Made by a program: the position numbers and the translations under genes | NCBI GenBank assembly: GCA_023417475.1 | Contig: JAEZFP010000010.1 | Span: 14,778 to 78,777 of the forward strand | From: Bacillota bacterium | GTDB taxonomy: Bacteria; Bacillota; UBA4882; UBA8346 | Reading direction: 5' to 3' | DNA length: 64,000 bases | Part shown: positions 51,320 through 59,694 of the stretch, in pieces | Numbering within the stretch: position 1 is the first letter of the stretch | Layout: the number at the start of each line of letters is the position of its first letter | The notes under the pieces: generated by a model | Database searches by the model: none | The model's input: only the letters and a program-made list of their open reading frames with translations | What the model was told of the DNA's origin: nothing

Positions 51320-52495
51320 ATGAGCTTATCGACACTTGGAAAGATCAGAGAAGCCTTGGAACGCCGTCCGTCCGAATTGGAGCAAGCTCGGCTGGAAGGG
51401 AAAAAGGTTGTTGGCTGGCTGAACTATAACGTACCGGAAGAATTAATCCATGCGTTCAATCTGATTCCCGTGCATCTCGGCTCGGGAGGTAGTGAGCGTT
51501 TGGTAGAACTGGGATCCCGTTATATCTCGGTGATGAATTGTGTTTTCACCCGTCAAACGGTTGGGCTTTTTGCGGAAAGAAAAGATCCGTTTATTCAAAA
51601 CGTGGATTTGGTAGTTGTCGACGTAACATGCAAACAGTTGTATCGGGTTGCCGAAATTATCCAGCATTACTTTGAGGTTCGTACTGAAATAATTGGTGTC
51701 CCGTATAATTCGGATGTTCCTGCCGGTAAGGAATATTTCCGGAATGAAATTAAAGCGTTTGTGGCAAAGTTGGCAGAATTCACTGGCAGAGACATTGACG
51801 ATCAAAAGTTGCGGGCATCGATTATTCTCTACAATGACATTCGTGACGCCATACGAAAGTTATATTATTGGCAGGCGAAGCCTGTCGCACCGATTTCATG
51901 GCGCGATGTATATGAGGTTGTGCACGCTGGATATTTCTTAGACAAAGAGAACTATTTGCGTTTGTTACAAGAGTTGCTCCAAGAACTTGACAATGCCGCT
52001 CCTGCGGAAGAAGTTTCGCCAACGGCGCCTCGAATTTTACTCACGGGTAGTATTATCCCGCCTGGAGATCGTAAAATCTTCGGGATTCTTGAGAACATAG
52101 GCACTCGGGTTGTCGCGGATGATCTGTGGTCCGGATTTGGGCCTCACTTTGACTTGAAAATCGATGAGTTGAATGTTGCGGGAATTGCCGATTCGTATCT
52201 ATCCCGACATCCACATGCTTCCCTCCCTAACCTTGATTTACAATCGGACCGAAGACTGAAAAATTTGCTTCACCTGATTAAAGAATTTGGCGTTGATGGG
52301 GTCTTATTCCATTCATTACGTTATTGTGATTCGTTTACATTCAAAGCGAATGAAACCAAAAACGTTTTGCAAAAAGCGAGCATTCCTTTTTTGGAGATTC
52401 ATACCGAATATGCCGGTTCGGATTTTGAAGCGATTAGGACGCGGGCTGAAGCGTTTGCTGAAGTTTTAAAAACAAAAACGCTCGAGGCGGTTTAG
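51320..52495 (+). CDS. HgdB/DCCP-type iron-sulfur subunit A
   Basis: About 391 residues, 2-hydroxyacyl-CoA dehydratase D-component fold (COG1775). Three Cys are placed like the cluster ligands: about 74 (SVMNCVF), 104 (DVTCKQLY) and 336 (SLRYCDSF). The N-terminal GWLNYNVPEELIHAFNLIPVHLGSGG is the family's first block. It should receive electrons from the activator. GAGAGGG precedes ATG 51320. It is separated from subunit B by two transporter genes, which is unusual. The substrate is unknown. Confidence 0.85.
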   Translation: MSLSTLGKIREALERRPSELEQARLEGKKVVGWLNYNVPEELIHAFNLIPVHLGSGGSERLVELGSRYISVMNCVFTRQTVGLFAERKDPFIQNVDLVVVDVTCKQLYRVAEIIQHYFEVRTEIIGVPYNSDVPAGKEYFRNEIKAFVAKLAEFTGRDIDDQKLRASIILYNDIRDAIRKLYYWQAKPVAPISWRDVYEVVHAGYFLDKENYLRLLQELLQELDNAAPAEEVSPTAPRILLTGSIIPPGDRKIFGILENIGTRVVADDLWSGFGPHFDLKIDELNVAGIADSYLSRHPHASLPNLDLQSDRRLKNLLHLIKEFGVDGVLFHSLRYCDSFTFKANETKNVLQKASIPFLEIHTEYAGSDFEAIRTRAEAFAEVLKTKTLEAV

Positions 52496-52521
52496 GGCGT
52501 TTTGTTATGGGAGATGTCATA

Positions 52522-53361
52522 ATGATTAAAGTATACGCGGAAAATATTCAAAAAAAGTTTATGCTTAAACCGGAACAACAGATTCGCGTTGACGGAAGGT
52601 TAACAACCGAGTTGCAAGTCCTGAACGATTTTAACTTGACGGTGAAAAAAGGGGAATTTGTGGCGTTGGTTGGCCCAAGTGGGTGCGGCAAATCGGTTTT
52701 TCTTGATATCATTGGGGGTTTAACCAAGAAAACAAACGGATGCATTCAGCTTGACGGCAAAGAGATTAATGGACCTGACCCCCAATTAGGTTATGTGTTT
52801 CAGCAATACGCATTGTTTCCGTGGCGGACGGCGCTTTCCAATATTGAGTATCCGCTGCAGGTCAGGGGAATCGCCGAGTTTGAGCGAAAAGAAAAGGCGG
52901 AGCGTTTATTGGCGCTTATTGGGCTTGAAGGTTTTGGAAAATGGTTGCCCAATCAACTGTCGGGCGGGATGCAACAACGTGTGGCAATTGCCAGATCGCT
53001 TTCAACTGATCCGGAGGTCTTGCTAATGGATGAACCCTTTGCTGCGCTTGATACGCAAACGCGAGAGTTGCTCCAAGGTGAACTGCTAAGAATCTGGGAA
53101 GGGATTAAAAACACAGTTGTTTTTGTCACCCATAGCATAGAAGAAGCGGTTTTCCTTGCGGATCGGGTGGTTGTTATGACGGCTCGGCCCGGAAAAGTAA
53201 AATGCATTGTCGATATAGAACTGGCAAGACCAAGAGATGAAAATACTCGGTCCGGCAACCAATTTGGAGAGTATCGACGCCGAATATGGGAAGCGCTCAA
53301 AGATGAGGTTAATAAAGCGCAGCAGGATTGGGAATTATCCGCGGTCAACAGCGGAAGATAG
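52522..53361 (+). CDS. ABC transporter ATP-binding protein (SsuB/TauB type)
   Basis: 279 residues. Walker A GPSGCGKS, Q-loop FQQYALFPW, signature LSGGMQQR, Walker B LLMDEPFAALD and H-loop THS are all intact. It belongs to the nitrate/sulfonate/taurine importer group. GGGAG seven bases before ATG 52522 favours this over ATG 52507. Confidence 0.93.
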   Translation: MIKVYAENIQKKFMLKPEQQIRVDGRLTTELQVLNDFNLTVKKGEFVALVGPSGCGKSVFLDIIGGLTKKTNGCIQLDGKEINGPDPQLGYVFQQYALFPWRTALSNIEYPLQVRGIAEFERKEKAERLLALIGLEGFGKWLPNQLSGGMQQRVAIARSLSTDPEVLLMDEPFAALDTQTRELLQGELLRIWEGIKNTVVFVTHSIEEAVFLADRVVVMTARPGKVKCIVDIELARPRDENTRSGNQFGEYRRRIWEALKDEVNKAQQDWELSAVNSGR

Positions 53362-53370
53362 GAGTCGATA

Positions 53371-54249
53371 ATGGCTAATTCAATTGGAAAAGAATCTGAA
53401 ATAATCGTCGAGCGCAATGCTTATATCCGGCTCGATAATTTGGGAAATCGGGCGATTCGACGGATCGCTACTATGAAACAACAAGTGTATAGCTGCTTAT
53501 TAGGAATTCCTTTGATTGTGATCTTTCTTATCGTTTGGGAAGTCGCACCGCGAATCGGCATTTTAAACCCGATCTTCTTTCCGCCATTTTCGAAAGTGAT
53601 TCAAGCTTTCCAAACATTGGTTGCAACTGGAGAATTGCAAAGTCATATCGGGATAAGTTTATTTCGGGCGCTCACCGGGTTCGTGTTAGGAGCAGTGCTT
53701 GCCATACCACTTGGGTTTCTGATGGGGCGTTACCGCCTTTTTGAACAGGTTACCGATTTGTGGATTCAAGGATTGCGAAATACTTCGCAATTTGCACTGC
53801 TCCCGGTGTTCATTATGTTATTTGGAATCGGCGAGGTATCCAAGATTGCCATTACATTTTATGCGTCAATCTGGTTTTTACTGATCAACACGATTAGTGG
53901 AGTAAAGGGCGTGGATTCGTTGCTGATCAAAGCGGCGATATCCATGGGAACCTCGGATCGGGACCTTTTTAAGAATGTAATTTTTCCGGCAAGTTTTCCT
54001 TCGATTGTTTCCGGAGCCCGCTTGGCCATTAAGTCGGCATTGATGGCGGTGATTGGAGCGGAAATGCTGGCTGCCAAATCCGGGCTTGGTTATTTTGTTC
54101 AAAATTCCCAACTCATGTATCGGATTCCCGAAATGTATGCCGGAATATTGGTTTTAACAATTCTGGGACTATTGCTTAACTATGTGTTGGTATGGATCGA
54201 AAAAAGGGCGACGTCATGGAAAACGCAAACCGAAAATTTAAATTTTTGA
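53371..54249 (+). CDS. ABC transporter permease (SsuC/TauC type)
   Basis: 292 residues with about six spans. The EAA loop region (AAISMGTSDRDLFKNVIFPASFPSI) contacts the ATPase. The ~45-residue hydrophilic N-terminal tail is a little longer than usual. AGGAG precedes the ATG, nine bases after the ATPase gene. Confidence 0.92.
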   Translation: MANSIGKESEIIVERNAYIRLDNLGNRAIRRIATMKQQVYSCLLGIPLIVIFLIVWEVAPRIGILNPIFFPPFSKVIQAFQTLVATGELQSHIGISLFRALTGFVLGAVLAIPLGFLMGRYRLFEQVTDLWIQGLRNTSQFALLPVFIMLFGIGEVSKIAITFYASIWFLLINTISGVKGVDSLLIKAAISMGTSDRDLFKNVIFPASFPSIVSGARLAIKSALMAVIGAEMLAAKSGLGYFVQNSQLMYRIPEMYAGILVLTILGLLLNYVLVWIEKRATSWKTQTENLNF

Positions 54250-54282
54250 ACAGGACCCCAAATAAATAGAAGGAGTAAATCA

Positions 54283-55686
54283 ATGAGCGTTGCTGTGGAA
54301 GCGAAAAAGATATTTCGGTATCCGGAATCCATTAAGGAATCATTTATAAAAACTCCGGGATTGCATTTTAAAGATGGAACGTATGTTAGTTCGGAGGAGA
54401 TTTGGAATTTCATGACGGTCGAAGCGCCGGTCAGATTTCCTTATGCGTATAGTCTGGAAAGAAACTATCAAAGTCGTTTGTCCCGTGATGTTGAATTTTT
54501 CAGCGGCATCAAGCATTCGTATTTGAACCTGACCCTACGCGATCGATTGTTAAAAGCGCATGCCAACGGGACTCCGATCGTTCATGTCCAAGGGGGTCAG
54601 ACTGTCGATCCCTATTATGCGGCCGGCGCGATTCCCATTGTTCCCGGACCGTTGAGAAGTTGGGCCCGAGACATGCAAGAAGGGCTTGATGTTCGCGCCG
54701 CGGGCAGACGGGCGATGAAGATAATGGAAGATGGGCGTCAGGCGATATCGATCGAATGCTGCAATAATCCAATCGGTTCAATCGAGGCCATCCGTCAGAA
54801 ACTGGTTCCGGTAGATTTGATTGCGCCATACCTTTGTTTGCGATGCACTGATATTGGGTACATTCTTGAGTCGTATCGCACCCGAATTAAAGATATTCCC
54901 CTTCACTTTATCGATTTTCCGTTAACCCGGGATAAAAAATGGACTGTCGACTATGTGGCCGAACTGATTCGGGATTTGGTTAAAAAGATCGGAGCGCTAC
55001 GGGGGGTAACGGTCACTGATGCCGATTTGTGGGAAGAGATAAAATTGGAAAACAGAGGGCGAAAGTTAGCCCGTGAAACCGTGGAAAGCGCTTGGTCCGC
55101 CGAACAGATTCCAGTCGTTAGTTCCGATTTATCCAGTATTATTACGTCGGGGCGTTTTGACCGGGGAGATTCTTTAGCGGGGACGGAATTTCTTGCGCAA
55201 GCTAACCTGGAAGTGAAAGAACGGATTGCCAATGGAATTTCAGGGGCTGGGTTAGTCGAGCGGCCGGTGCGAATTCTTTCAGTCGGTTCATGTTTCGGCC
55301 TTCGGGCAGATTTTATTGAAGACAAAGGCGGTGTTGTGGTCGGGACAGACGACCACTTGAGCAAGATTTACGCCGATGTCGGGGAGACCGGAGATCCGTA
55401 TGAAGAGATTGCCAAAGCGATTTTGTCCTATCAATACGAACTGCCAACCGAACAACGCGCGCAATATGTGGTTGATTTGGTTCGAAAATCCAAAGCGGAC
55501 GGCGTGGTTTGCGGTTTCAATTGGGGATGCAATTACCAATCGGCGGCTTCGCGGATGATTGCCGATATTGTAAAAGCGGAAACCGGCATCCCGACCATTA
55601 ATATTGAAGTTGCTGAATTGGGACTGCTGGAAGGGAATGAGCAGACTCAAAACCGACTAGAGGCGTTTATTGAAATGCTGAGTTAA
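54283..55686 (+). CDS. HgdB/DCCP-type iron-sulfur subunit B
   Basis: 467 residues of the same family as subunit A but longer. Cys-containing blocks: IECCNNPIGSI (near 159), YLCLRCTDIGY (near 186), SVGSCFGLRADF and CGFNWGCNYQSA (near 410-416). There are more Cys than the three needed for a single [4Fe-4S] cluster, compatible with a larger cluster as in double-cubane proteins, though this cannot be proved from sequence alone. AGAAGGAG precedes the ATG. Confidence 0.82.
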   Translation: MSVAVEAKKIFRYPESIKESFIKTPGLHFKDGTYVSSEEIWNFMTVEAPVRFPYAYSLERNYQSRLSRDVEFFSGIKHSYLNLTLRDRLLKAHANGTPIVHVQGGQTVDPYYAAGAIPIVPGPLRSWARDMQEGLDVRAAGRRAMKIMEDGRQAISIECCNNPIGSIEAIRQKLVPVDLIAPYLCLRCTDIGYILESYRTRIKDIPLHFIDFPLTRDKKWTVDYVAELIRDLVKKIGALRGVTVTDADLWEEIKLENRGRKLARETVESAWSAEQIPVVSSDLSSIITSGRFDRGDSLAGTEFLAQANLEVKERIANGISGAGLVERPVRILSVGSCFGLRADFIEDKGGVVVGTDDHLSKIYADVGETGDPYEEIAKAILSYQYELPTEQRAQYVVDLVRKSKADGVVCGFNWGCNYQSAASRMIADIVKAETGIPTINIEVAELGLLEGNEQTQNRLEAFIEMLS

Positions 55687-55739
55687 TGTTCAAAAGTAAA
55701 ACACTTTTTTAATGGGTCTAAACGATAGGAGGGGAAACG

Positions 55740-56768
55740 ATGAAAAAGAACCTAAAGAGCGGATGGTTTGTTATATTGTTGATCGGCTTGTTTTTGGTGA
55801 ACGGGAACGGGTTTTATTCATATGCCGAAAATAAGTTGAGCGTCATCAAGATTGGCAGCACAGCGCCAGGTCATTTAAAGTTTATTCTTAATCAGCAAAA
55901 AGGCTGGTGGGACGAAGAGTTTAAAAAAGACGGAGTCAAAATTGAGTATTATCCTTTTACCGGCGGCGGACAGGAAGCGATGACGGCTTTGGCGACGGGA
56001 GGATTGGACGTTGCCTATACCGGAACGGACCCGGCCTTGCGGACGGCGGCATCGGGTGCGGATGTTTATCTGATAGGACTCTCGAGCTTTGGCAAAAATG
56101 GCGGATCGGACATTGTGGTTCGCAAAGATTCGCCAATCAAATCGGTCAAAGATCTAAATGGAAAGAAAGTTGCATTCTTAACTGGAACGATGCGCCATGC
56201 AACATTGGCCAAGGCATTGAAATTGGCAAAGCTATCTTTAAAGGATGTCCAAGGGTTCAACCTGCCGTTTGAAGCCTCCGGTCCGGCCCTGTTGCGTGGC
56301 GATATCGACGCAATTGTCGAAAGCACGTCAACCATTGCGTCGTTAGTTGAAACAGGAAAGGTCAAGGTGATTTTGGATGGGAAAGATTATCCCCAATGGT
56401 CGAATCCAAGTACCATCTCTGCGAATGGAAATTTTGTAAGGACTTATCCACAGGTTATTCAACGATTGCTTAACGTTGATCTGGCTACTTCCCAATGGGC
56501 CGACGCCAATTTTGAAGAAGCGCTCAAGGTGTTTGCCGAAGGGATAAAGAAGAAAGTTGAAATTTTGCGAAAAGATTATCCGGACGGCAAATTATATCAA
56601 GATCCGATGATTACCAAGGAAGCGATCAAAGCTTTTAAAGCCGAAGAACAATTTTTAATCGAAGCCAAGCTTGCCAATGGAAACGTTAACTATAAAAAGT
56701 GGATTAATCGTAAATTTGGTGATGAAGCCTATGCGGAGCAGCGTCGAAAAATAAAAAAGGGCAAATAA
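55740..56768 (+). CDS. ABC transporter substrate-binding protein (SsuA/TauA, NMT1-like)
   Basis: 342 residues. A signal peptide (residues 1-29) has no lipobox Cys. The mature part has the NMT1/SsuA pattern: IKIGSTAPGHLKFIL, TGGGQEAMTALATGGLDVAYTGTDPALRTAASG, RKDSPIKSVKDLNGKKVAFLTGT and RGDIDAIVESTSTI. Such proteins bind sulfonates, nitrate, thiamine precursors or related small molecules. AGGAGGGGAAAC precedes the ATG. Last gene of the operon. Confidence 0.92.
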   Translation: MKKNLKSGWFVILLIGLFLVNGNGFYSYAENKLSVIKIGSTAPGHLKFILNQQKGWWDEEFKKDGVKIEYYPFTGGGQEAMTALATGGLDVAYTGTDPALRTAASGADVYLIGLSSFGKNGGSDIVVRKDSPIKSVKDLNGKKVAFLTGTMRHATLAKALKLAKLSLKDVQGFNLPFEASGPALLRGDIDAIVESTSTIASLVETGKVKVILDGKDYPQWSNPSTISANGNFVRTYPQVIQRLLNVDLATSQWADANFEEALKVFAEGIKKKVEILRKDYPDGKLYQDPMITKEAIKAFKAEEQFLIEAKLANGNVNYKKWINRKFGDEAYAEQRRKIKKGK

Positions 56769-56872
56769 GGTTGAAGCCGGATAGCGCGGGTAGGAAAGTA
56801 AATGTCAATGTTCATACTATGTCGCTGCGATTTGATTTGGGAAATACGGTCCGATGCCATGATTTGAAAACC

Positions 56873-56908
56873 GGAGAGCTCACAAGATGGGCTCTCTGTT
56901 TTTATGGT
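56873..56908 (+). terminator. terminator of the BadF/HgdB/ABC operon
   Basis: GAGAGC / GCTCTC stem followed by TGTTTTTAT, about 105 bases after the last stop. Confidence 0.65.
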
Positions 56909-57047
56909 TCTGGAAGCGGGGTGCATTTCTCTATTCGTTAAAGCATTGATGGATTTTTTCGTGGCAATGGCAGGAATCATAAAGCGTATCAATAATATTT
57001 ATTAGGTCACCCCGTTTTAAAGTCCGACAGGTATGAGGTGTTACGAC

Positions 57048-58097
57048 GTGGTTATCAAACGGATGCTTCCAATCATCGTAGGGCTGTTAGTATTGTTGGT
57101 CGTAGCGGGTTGCTTTACGGAGTTCGGGGGAATCTCCGAACCGGAAGGCCGCCGCCCGTTGCCCTCGCCCGCGCCCAAACCGGGACCGGGCCAAAAGGTG
57201 TTCCGGTTGGCGGAAGGGTTGACGGCCGGTTATCCGGCGACGATCGGCGATATTGAATTTGCCCGGCTGGTGGAGGAACGGAGTCACGGCCGGATTAAGA
57301 TTATTGTTTATTATGGGGCGAAATTGGGCGACGAACGTTCGGTGATCGAACAGATCCAGTTTGGCGGGGTCGACTTTGCCCGGGTGAACGCCGCGCCGTT
57401 ATCCGAATTCCACCGGCCGTTGATCCTGCTTTCGCTCCCTTATCTGTTCCGGGATTCAAACCATTTGTGGCAGGTGTTGTACGGCCCGATCGGTCAAGAG
57501 TTATTGACCGGTTTAGCCACCAAGAACATGGTTGGGCTGACCTATTATACTTCGGCCGCGCGCAGTTTTTATACGAAGCGACCGGTGCGAAGCTTAGCCG
57601 ATATGCGCGGGTTGCGGATCCGGGTCCAGCAGAGCGAGTTATACATGGATCTGGTGCGGGCGTTGGGCGCGGAACCGGTCCCGATCGCTTTTGGCGACGT
57701 CTATAATTCACTGCTGCTCAATCAGGTCGACGGCGCCGAAAATAACTGGGCCAGTTTTTTTGAGGTCAAACATTACCGGTTGGTGAAAAATTATACGGTG
57801 GACACGCATACCCGGACGCCGGAGGTGTTGTTGGTCAACCGGTCGGTATTTCAACAACTCAGCCCGGCGGACCGGGCGTTGATTTTACAAGCGGCGCGCG
57901 ATTCGGTCAAGCCGCAGTGGAAGGCCTCGGCGGCGAAAGAAGCCAGCTCCGAGGCTGAGGTGCGTAAACGCGGTGTAAAGGTGATTGAACTGAGCGAAGC
58001 CGTCAAGGAACAATTCCAACGCGCTTCCGAACGGCTATATGACAAATATGGCCGGGAGTATCGCGGTTTGATCGAACGGATCCGCAAGACGAAATGA
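57048..58097 (+). CDS. DctP-type TRAP solute-binding lipoprotein
   Basis: About 349 residues. The lipobox VVAGC near residue 24 follows a hydrophobic segment, so the protein is membrane-anchored. A Pro-rich spacer leads to the DctP domain (AEGLTAGYPATIGDIEFARLVEERSHGRIKI, GLRIRVQQSELYMDLVRALGAEPVPIAFGDVYNSL with the substrate-binding Arg). No DctQ or DctM gene follows; instead a two-component system is next, which suggests a sensing role. GAGGTG places the start at GTG 57048. Confidence 0.9.
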   Translation: MVIKRMLPIIVGLLVLLVVAGCFTEFGGISEPEGRRPLPSPAPKPGPGQKVFRLAEGLTAGYPATIGDIEFARLVEERSHGRIKIIVYYGAKLGDERSVIEQIQFGGVDFARVNAAPLSEFHRPLILLSLPYLFRDSNHLWQVLYGPIGQELLTGLATKNMVGLTYYTSAARSFYTKRPVRSLADMRGLRIRVQQSELYMDLVRALGAEPVPIAFGDVYNSLLLNQVDGAENNWASFFEVKHYRLVKNYTVDTHTRTPEVLLVNRSVFQQLSPADRALILQAARDSVKPQWKASAAKEASSEAEVRKRGVKVIELSEAVKEQFQRASERLYDKYGREYRGLIERIRKTK

Positions 58098-58129
58098 AAT
58101 TTGATAAAACGACGAGGGTGTAGAGGACG

Positions 58130-59620
58130 TTGGGGAATCAATGGCGGCAAGGGTTTAAAAAACTTCCGATCAAGACCAAGCTGATCATTTTTATGACGAT
58201 TTTGATCGTCCTGACCAGTCTGGTCAATCTTTATTTTTATTATGAAGCGTATATCGCCATGGATGAGTTCAATGAGATGCTCCAGGAGTATTCGGAAGTG
58301 AACGTGCTTTCAATGCGGCTGCTGCAGGCGCAGGACGCGTTAGGCCAATATGTCTCCTCGTTTGACCGGGACAAATTGAAACAGTTCCTCGACTCCAACC
58401 GGGAGATGAACCGGTTGGTGACCCAGATCGCCGCCCGGTCCAAAACCATGGACACCTATTTGTGGTGCCGGGCGGTTCAAAGCGGTCTCGCGGCTTATAA
58501 CCAACAGACCGACCGGTTGTTGGCGCCGGCGCCGGGGGCGACGGCCTTTTCACGGGAATTCGGCCGGTTGAAAATGATCTCCGGATATCTGGAAAGCTAT
58601 ATCAAACAATTGCTGGACATCAAACTGACCGAAGGCGAATGGTATCAGCAACGCCTGGCCAAACGGGTGCGGACGATCCGGACGATCAATTTCGCCAGCG
58701 TGATTGGGATCGCGGTTTTCAGTTTGTTTTTCGTCTTATTCCTGTCGCGCAGCATCACCGAGCCGTTGTTGAAGTTAACCCGTTTTTCGGTTAACATCGC
58801 GCAAGGCAACTTCAAAGTCGGCCAACTGGCCATGGATTCTTCCGAGGATATCAATATTTTGGCGTTCGCCTTTAACAAAATGGCGCAAAGCATTGAGAAC
58901 ATGATCCAGGAGATTACCGCCAAATCCGATTTGGAACGGCAATTGCACGAACAGGAGTATCAAAATCTCAAAATTTCGGAGCAATTGAACGAGGCGAAGT
59001 TGTTGGCGTTGCAATCGCAGATCAACCCGCACTTTCTGTTCAATACCCTCAACGCGATCATGCGCCTGGCGCTGTTTGAAAAAGCCGTCAAAACGACGGG
59101 TCTGATCGAATCGCTGTCGCGGATCTTCCGCTATAACCTCGGGTCCACCCAGCGCGAGGTGTTGCTCACTGAAGAATTGGCGGTTATCGAGGAATACCTT
59201 TCAATCCAGCAGACCCGCTTTGGCGACCGGATTCAGTTTAGTCTCATCAGCCGCGCCGATATCAGTCGCCTGGTCATACCGCGGTTTACCATCCAGCCGT
59301 TGGTGGAGAACGCGATTGTCCACGGTTTGGAACCGAAAGAAAACGGCGGAGCGGTCCGAATCAAGATTTACCTGCGCGGTCGGACGGCGTGGGTCCGGGT
59401 GATCGATAACGGGGTTGGGATCGCTAACGGGCAGTTGGCGCGGATCCGCAGCGGCGCCGAGAACGAAAGCCGTTTCAAAGGACAGACCACCGGAATTGGC
59501 CTGGCCAACGTCAGAGAACGGATGGTGCTCTATAATGAAGAAGAACAGGCTTTCCGGATTTGGAGCAAACCAGCTCTGGGCACGGTGGTCACTCTCCAGT
59601 TAAAACTGGAAGATCAATAA
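58130..59620 (+). CDS. YesM/LytS-like sensor histidine kinase
   Basis: 496 residues. Spans near 18-40 and 185-208 enclose a ~145-residue outer helical domain. A HAMP domain and a His_kinase domain follow (SQINPHFLFNTLNAI with the phosphorylated His) and an HATPase (VIDNGVGI, GIGLANVRERM). GAGGACG lies before the TTG start. Between the DctP-like lipoprotein and an AraC-type response regulator it is likely to read out binding by the lipoprotein; inference. Confidence 0.92.
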   Translation: MGNQWRQGFKKLPIKTKLIIFMTILIVLTSLVNLYFYYEAYIAMDEFNEMLQEYSEVNVLSMRLLQAQDALGQYVSSFDRDKLKQFLDSNREMNRLVTQIAARSKTMDTYLWCRAVQSGLAAYNQQTDRLLAPAPGATAFSREFGRLKMISGYLESYIKQLLDIKLTEGEWYQQRLAKRVRTIRTINFASVIGIAVFSLFFVLFLSRSITEPLLKLTRFSVNIAQGNFKVGQLAMDSSEDINILAFAFNKMAQSIENMIQEITAKSDLERQLHEQEYQNLKISEQLNEAKLLALQSQINPHFLFNTLNAIMRLALFEKAVKTTGLIESLSRIFRYNLGSTQREVLLTEELAVIEEYLSIQQTRFGDRIQFSLISRADISRLVIPRFTIQPLVENAIVHGLEPKENGGAVRIKIYLRGRTAWVRVIDNGVGIANGQLARIRSGAENESRFKGQTTGIGLANVRERMVLYNEEEQAFRIWSKPALGTVVTLQLKLEDQ

Positions 59621-59694
59621 TCGCGCCGGATCAATCAGGAAATTTTGCGATTTTGACGGAGCGCGCCCAATATTGATGCTACGGGTGAGGTAAA

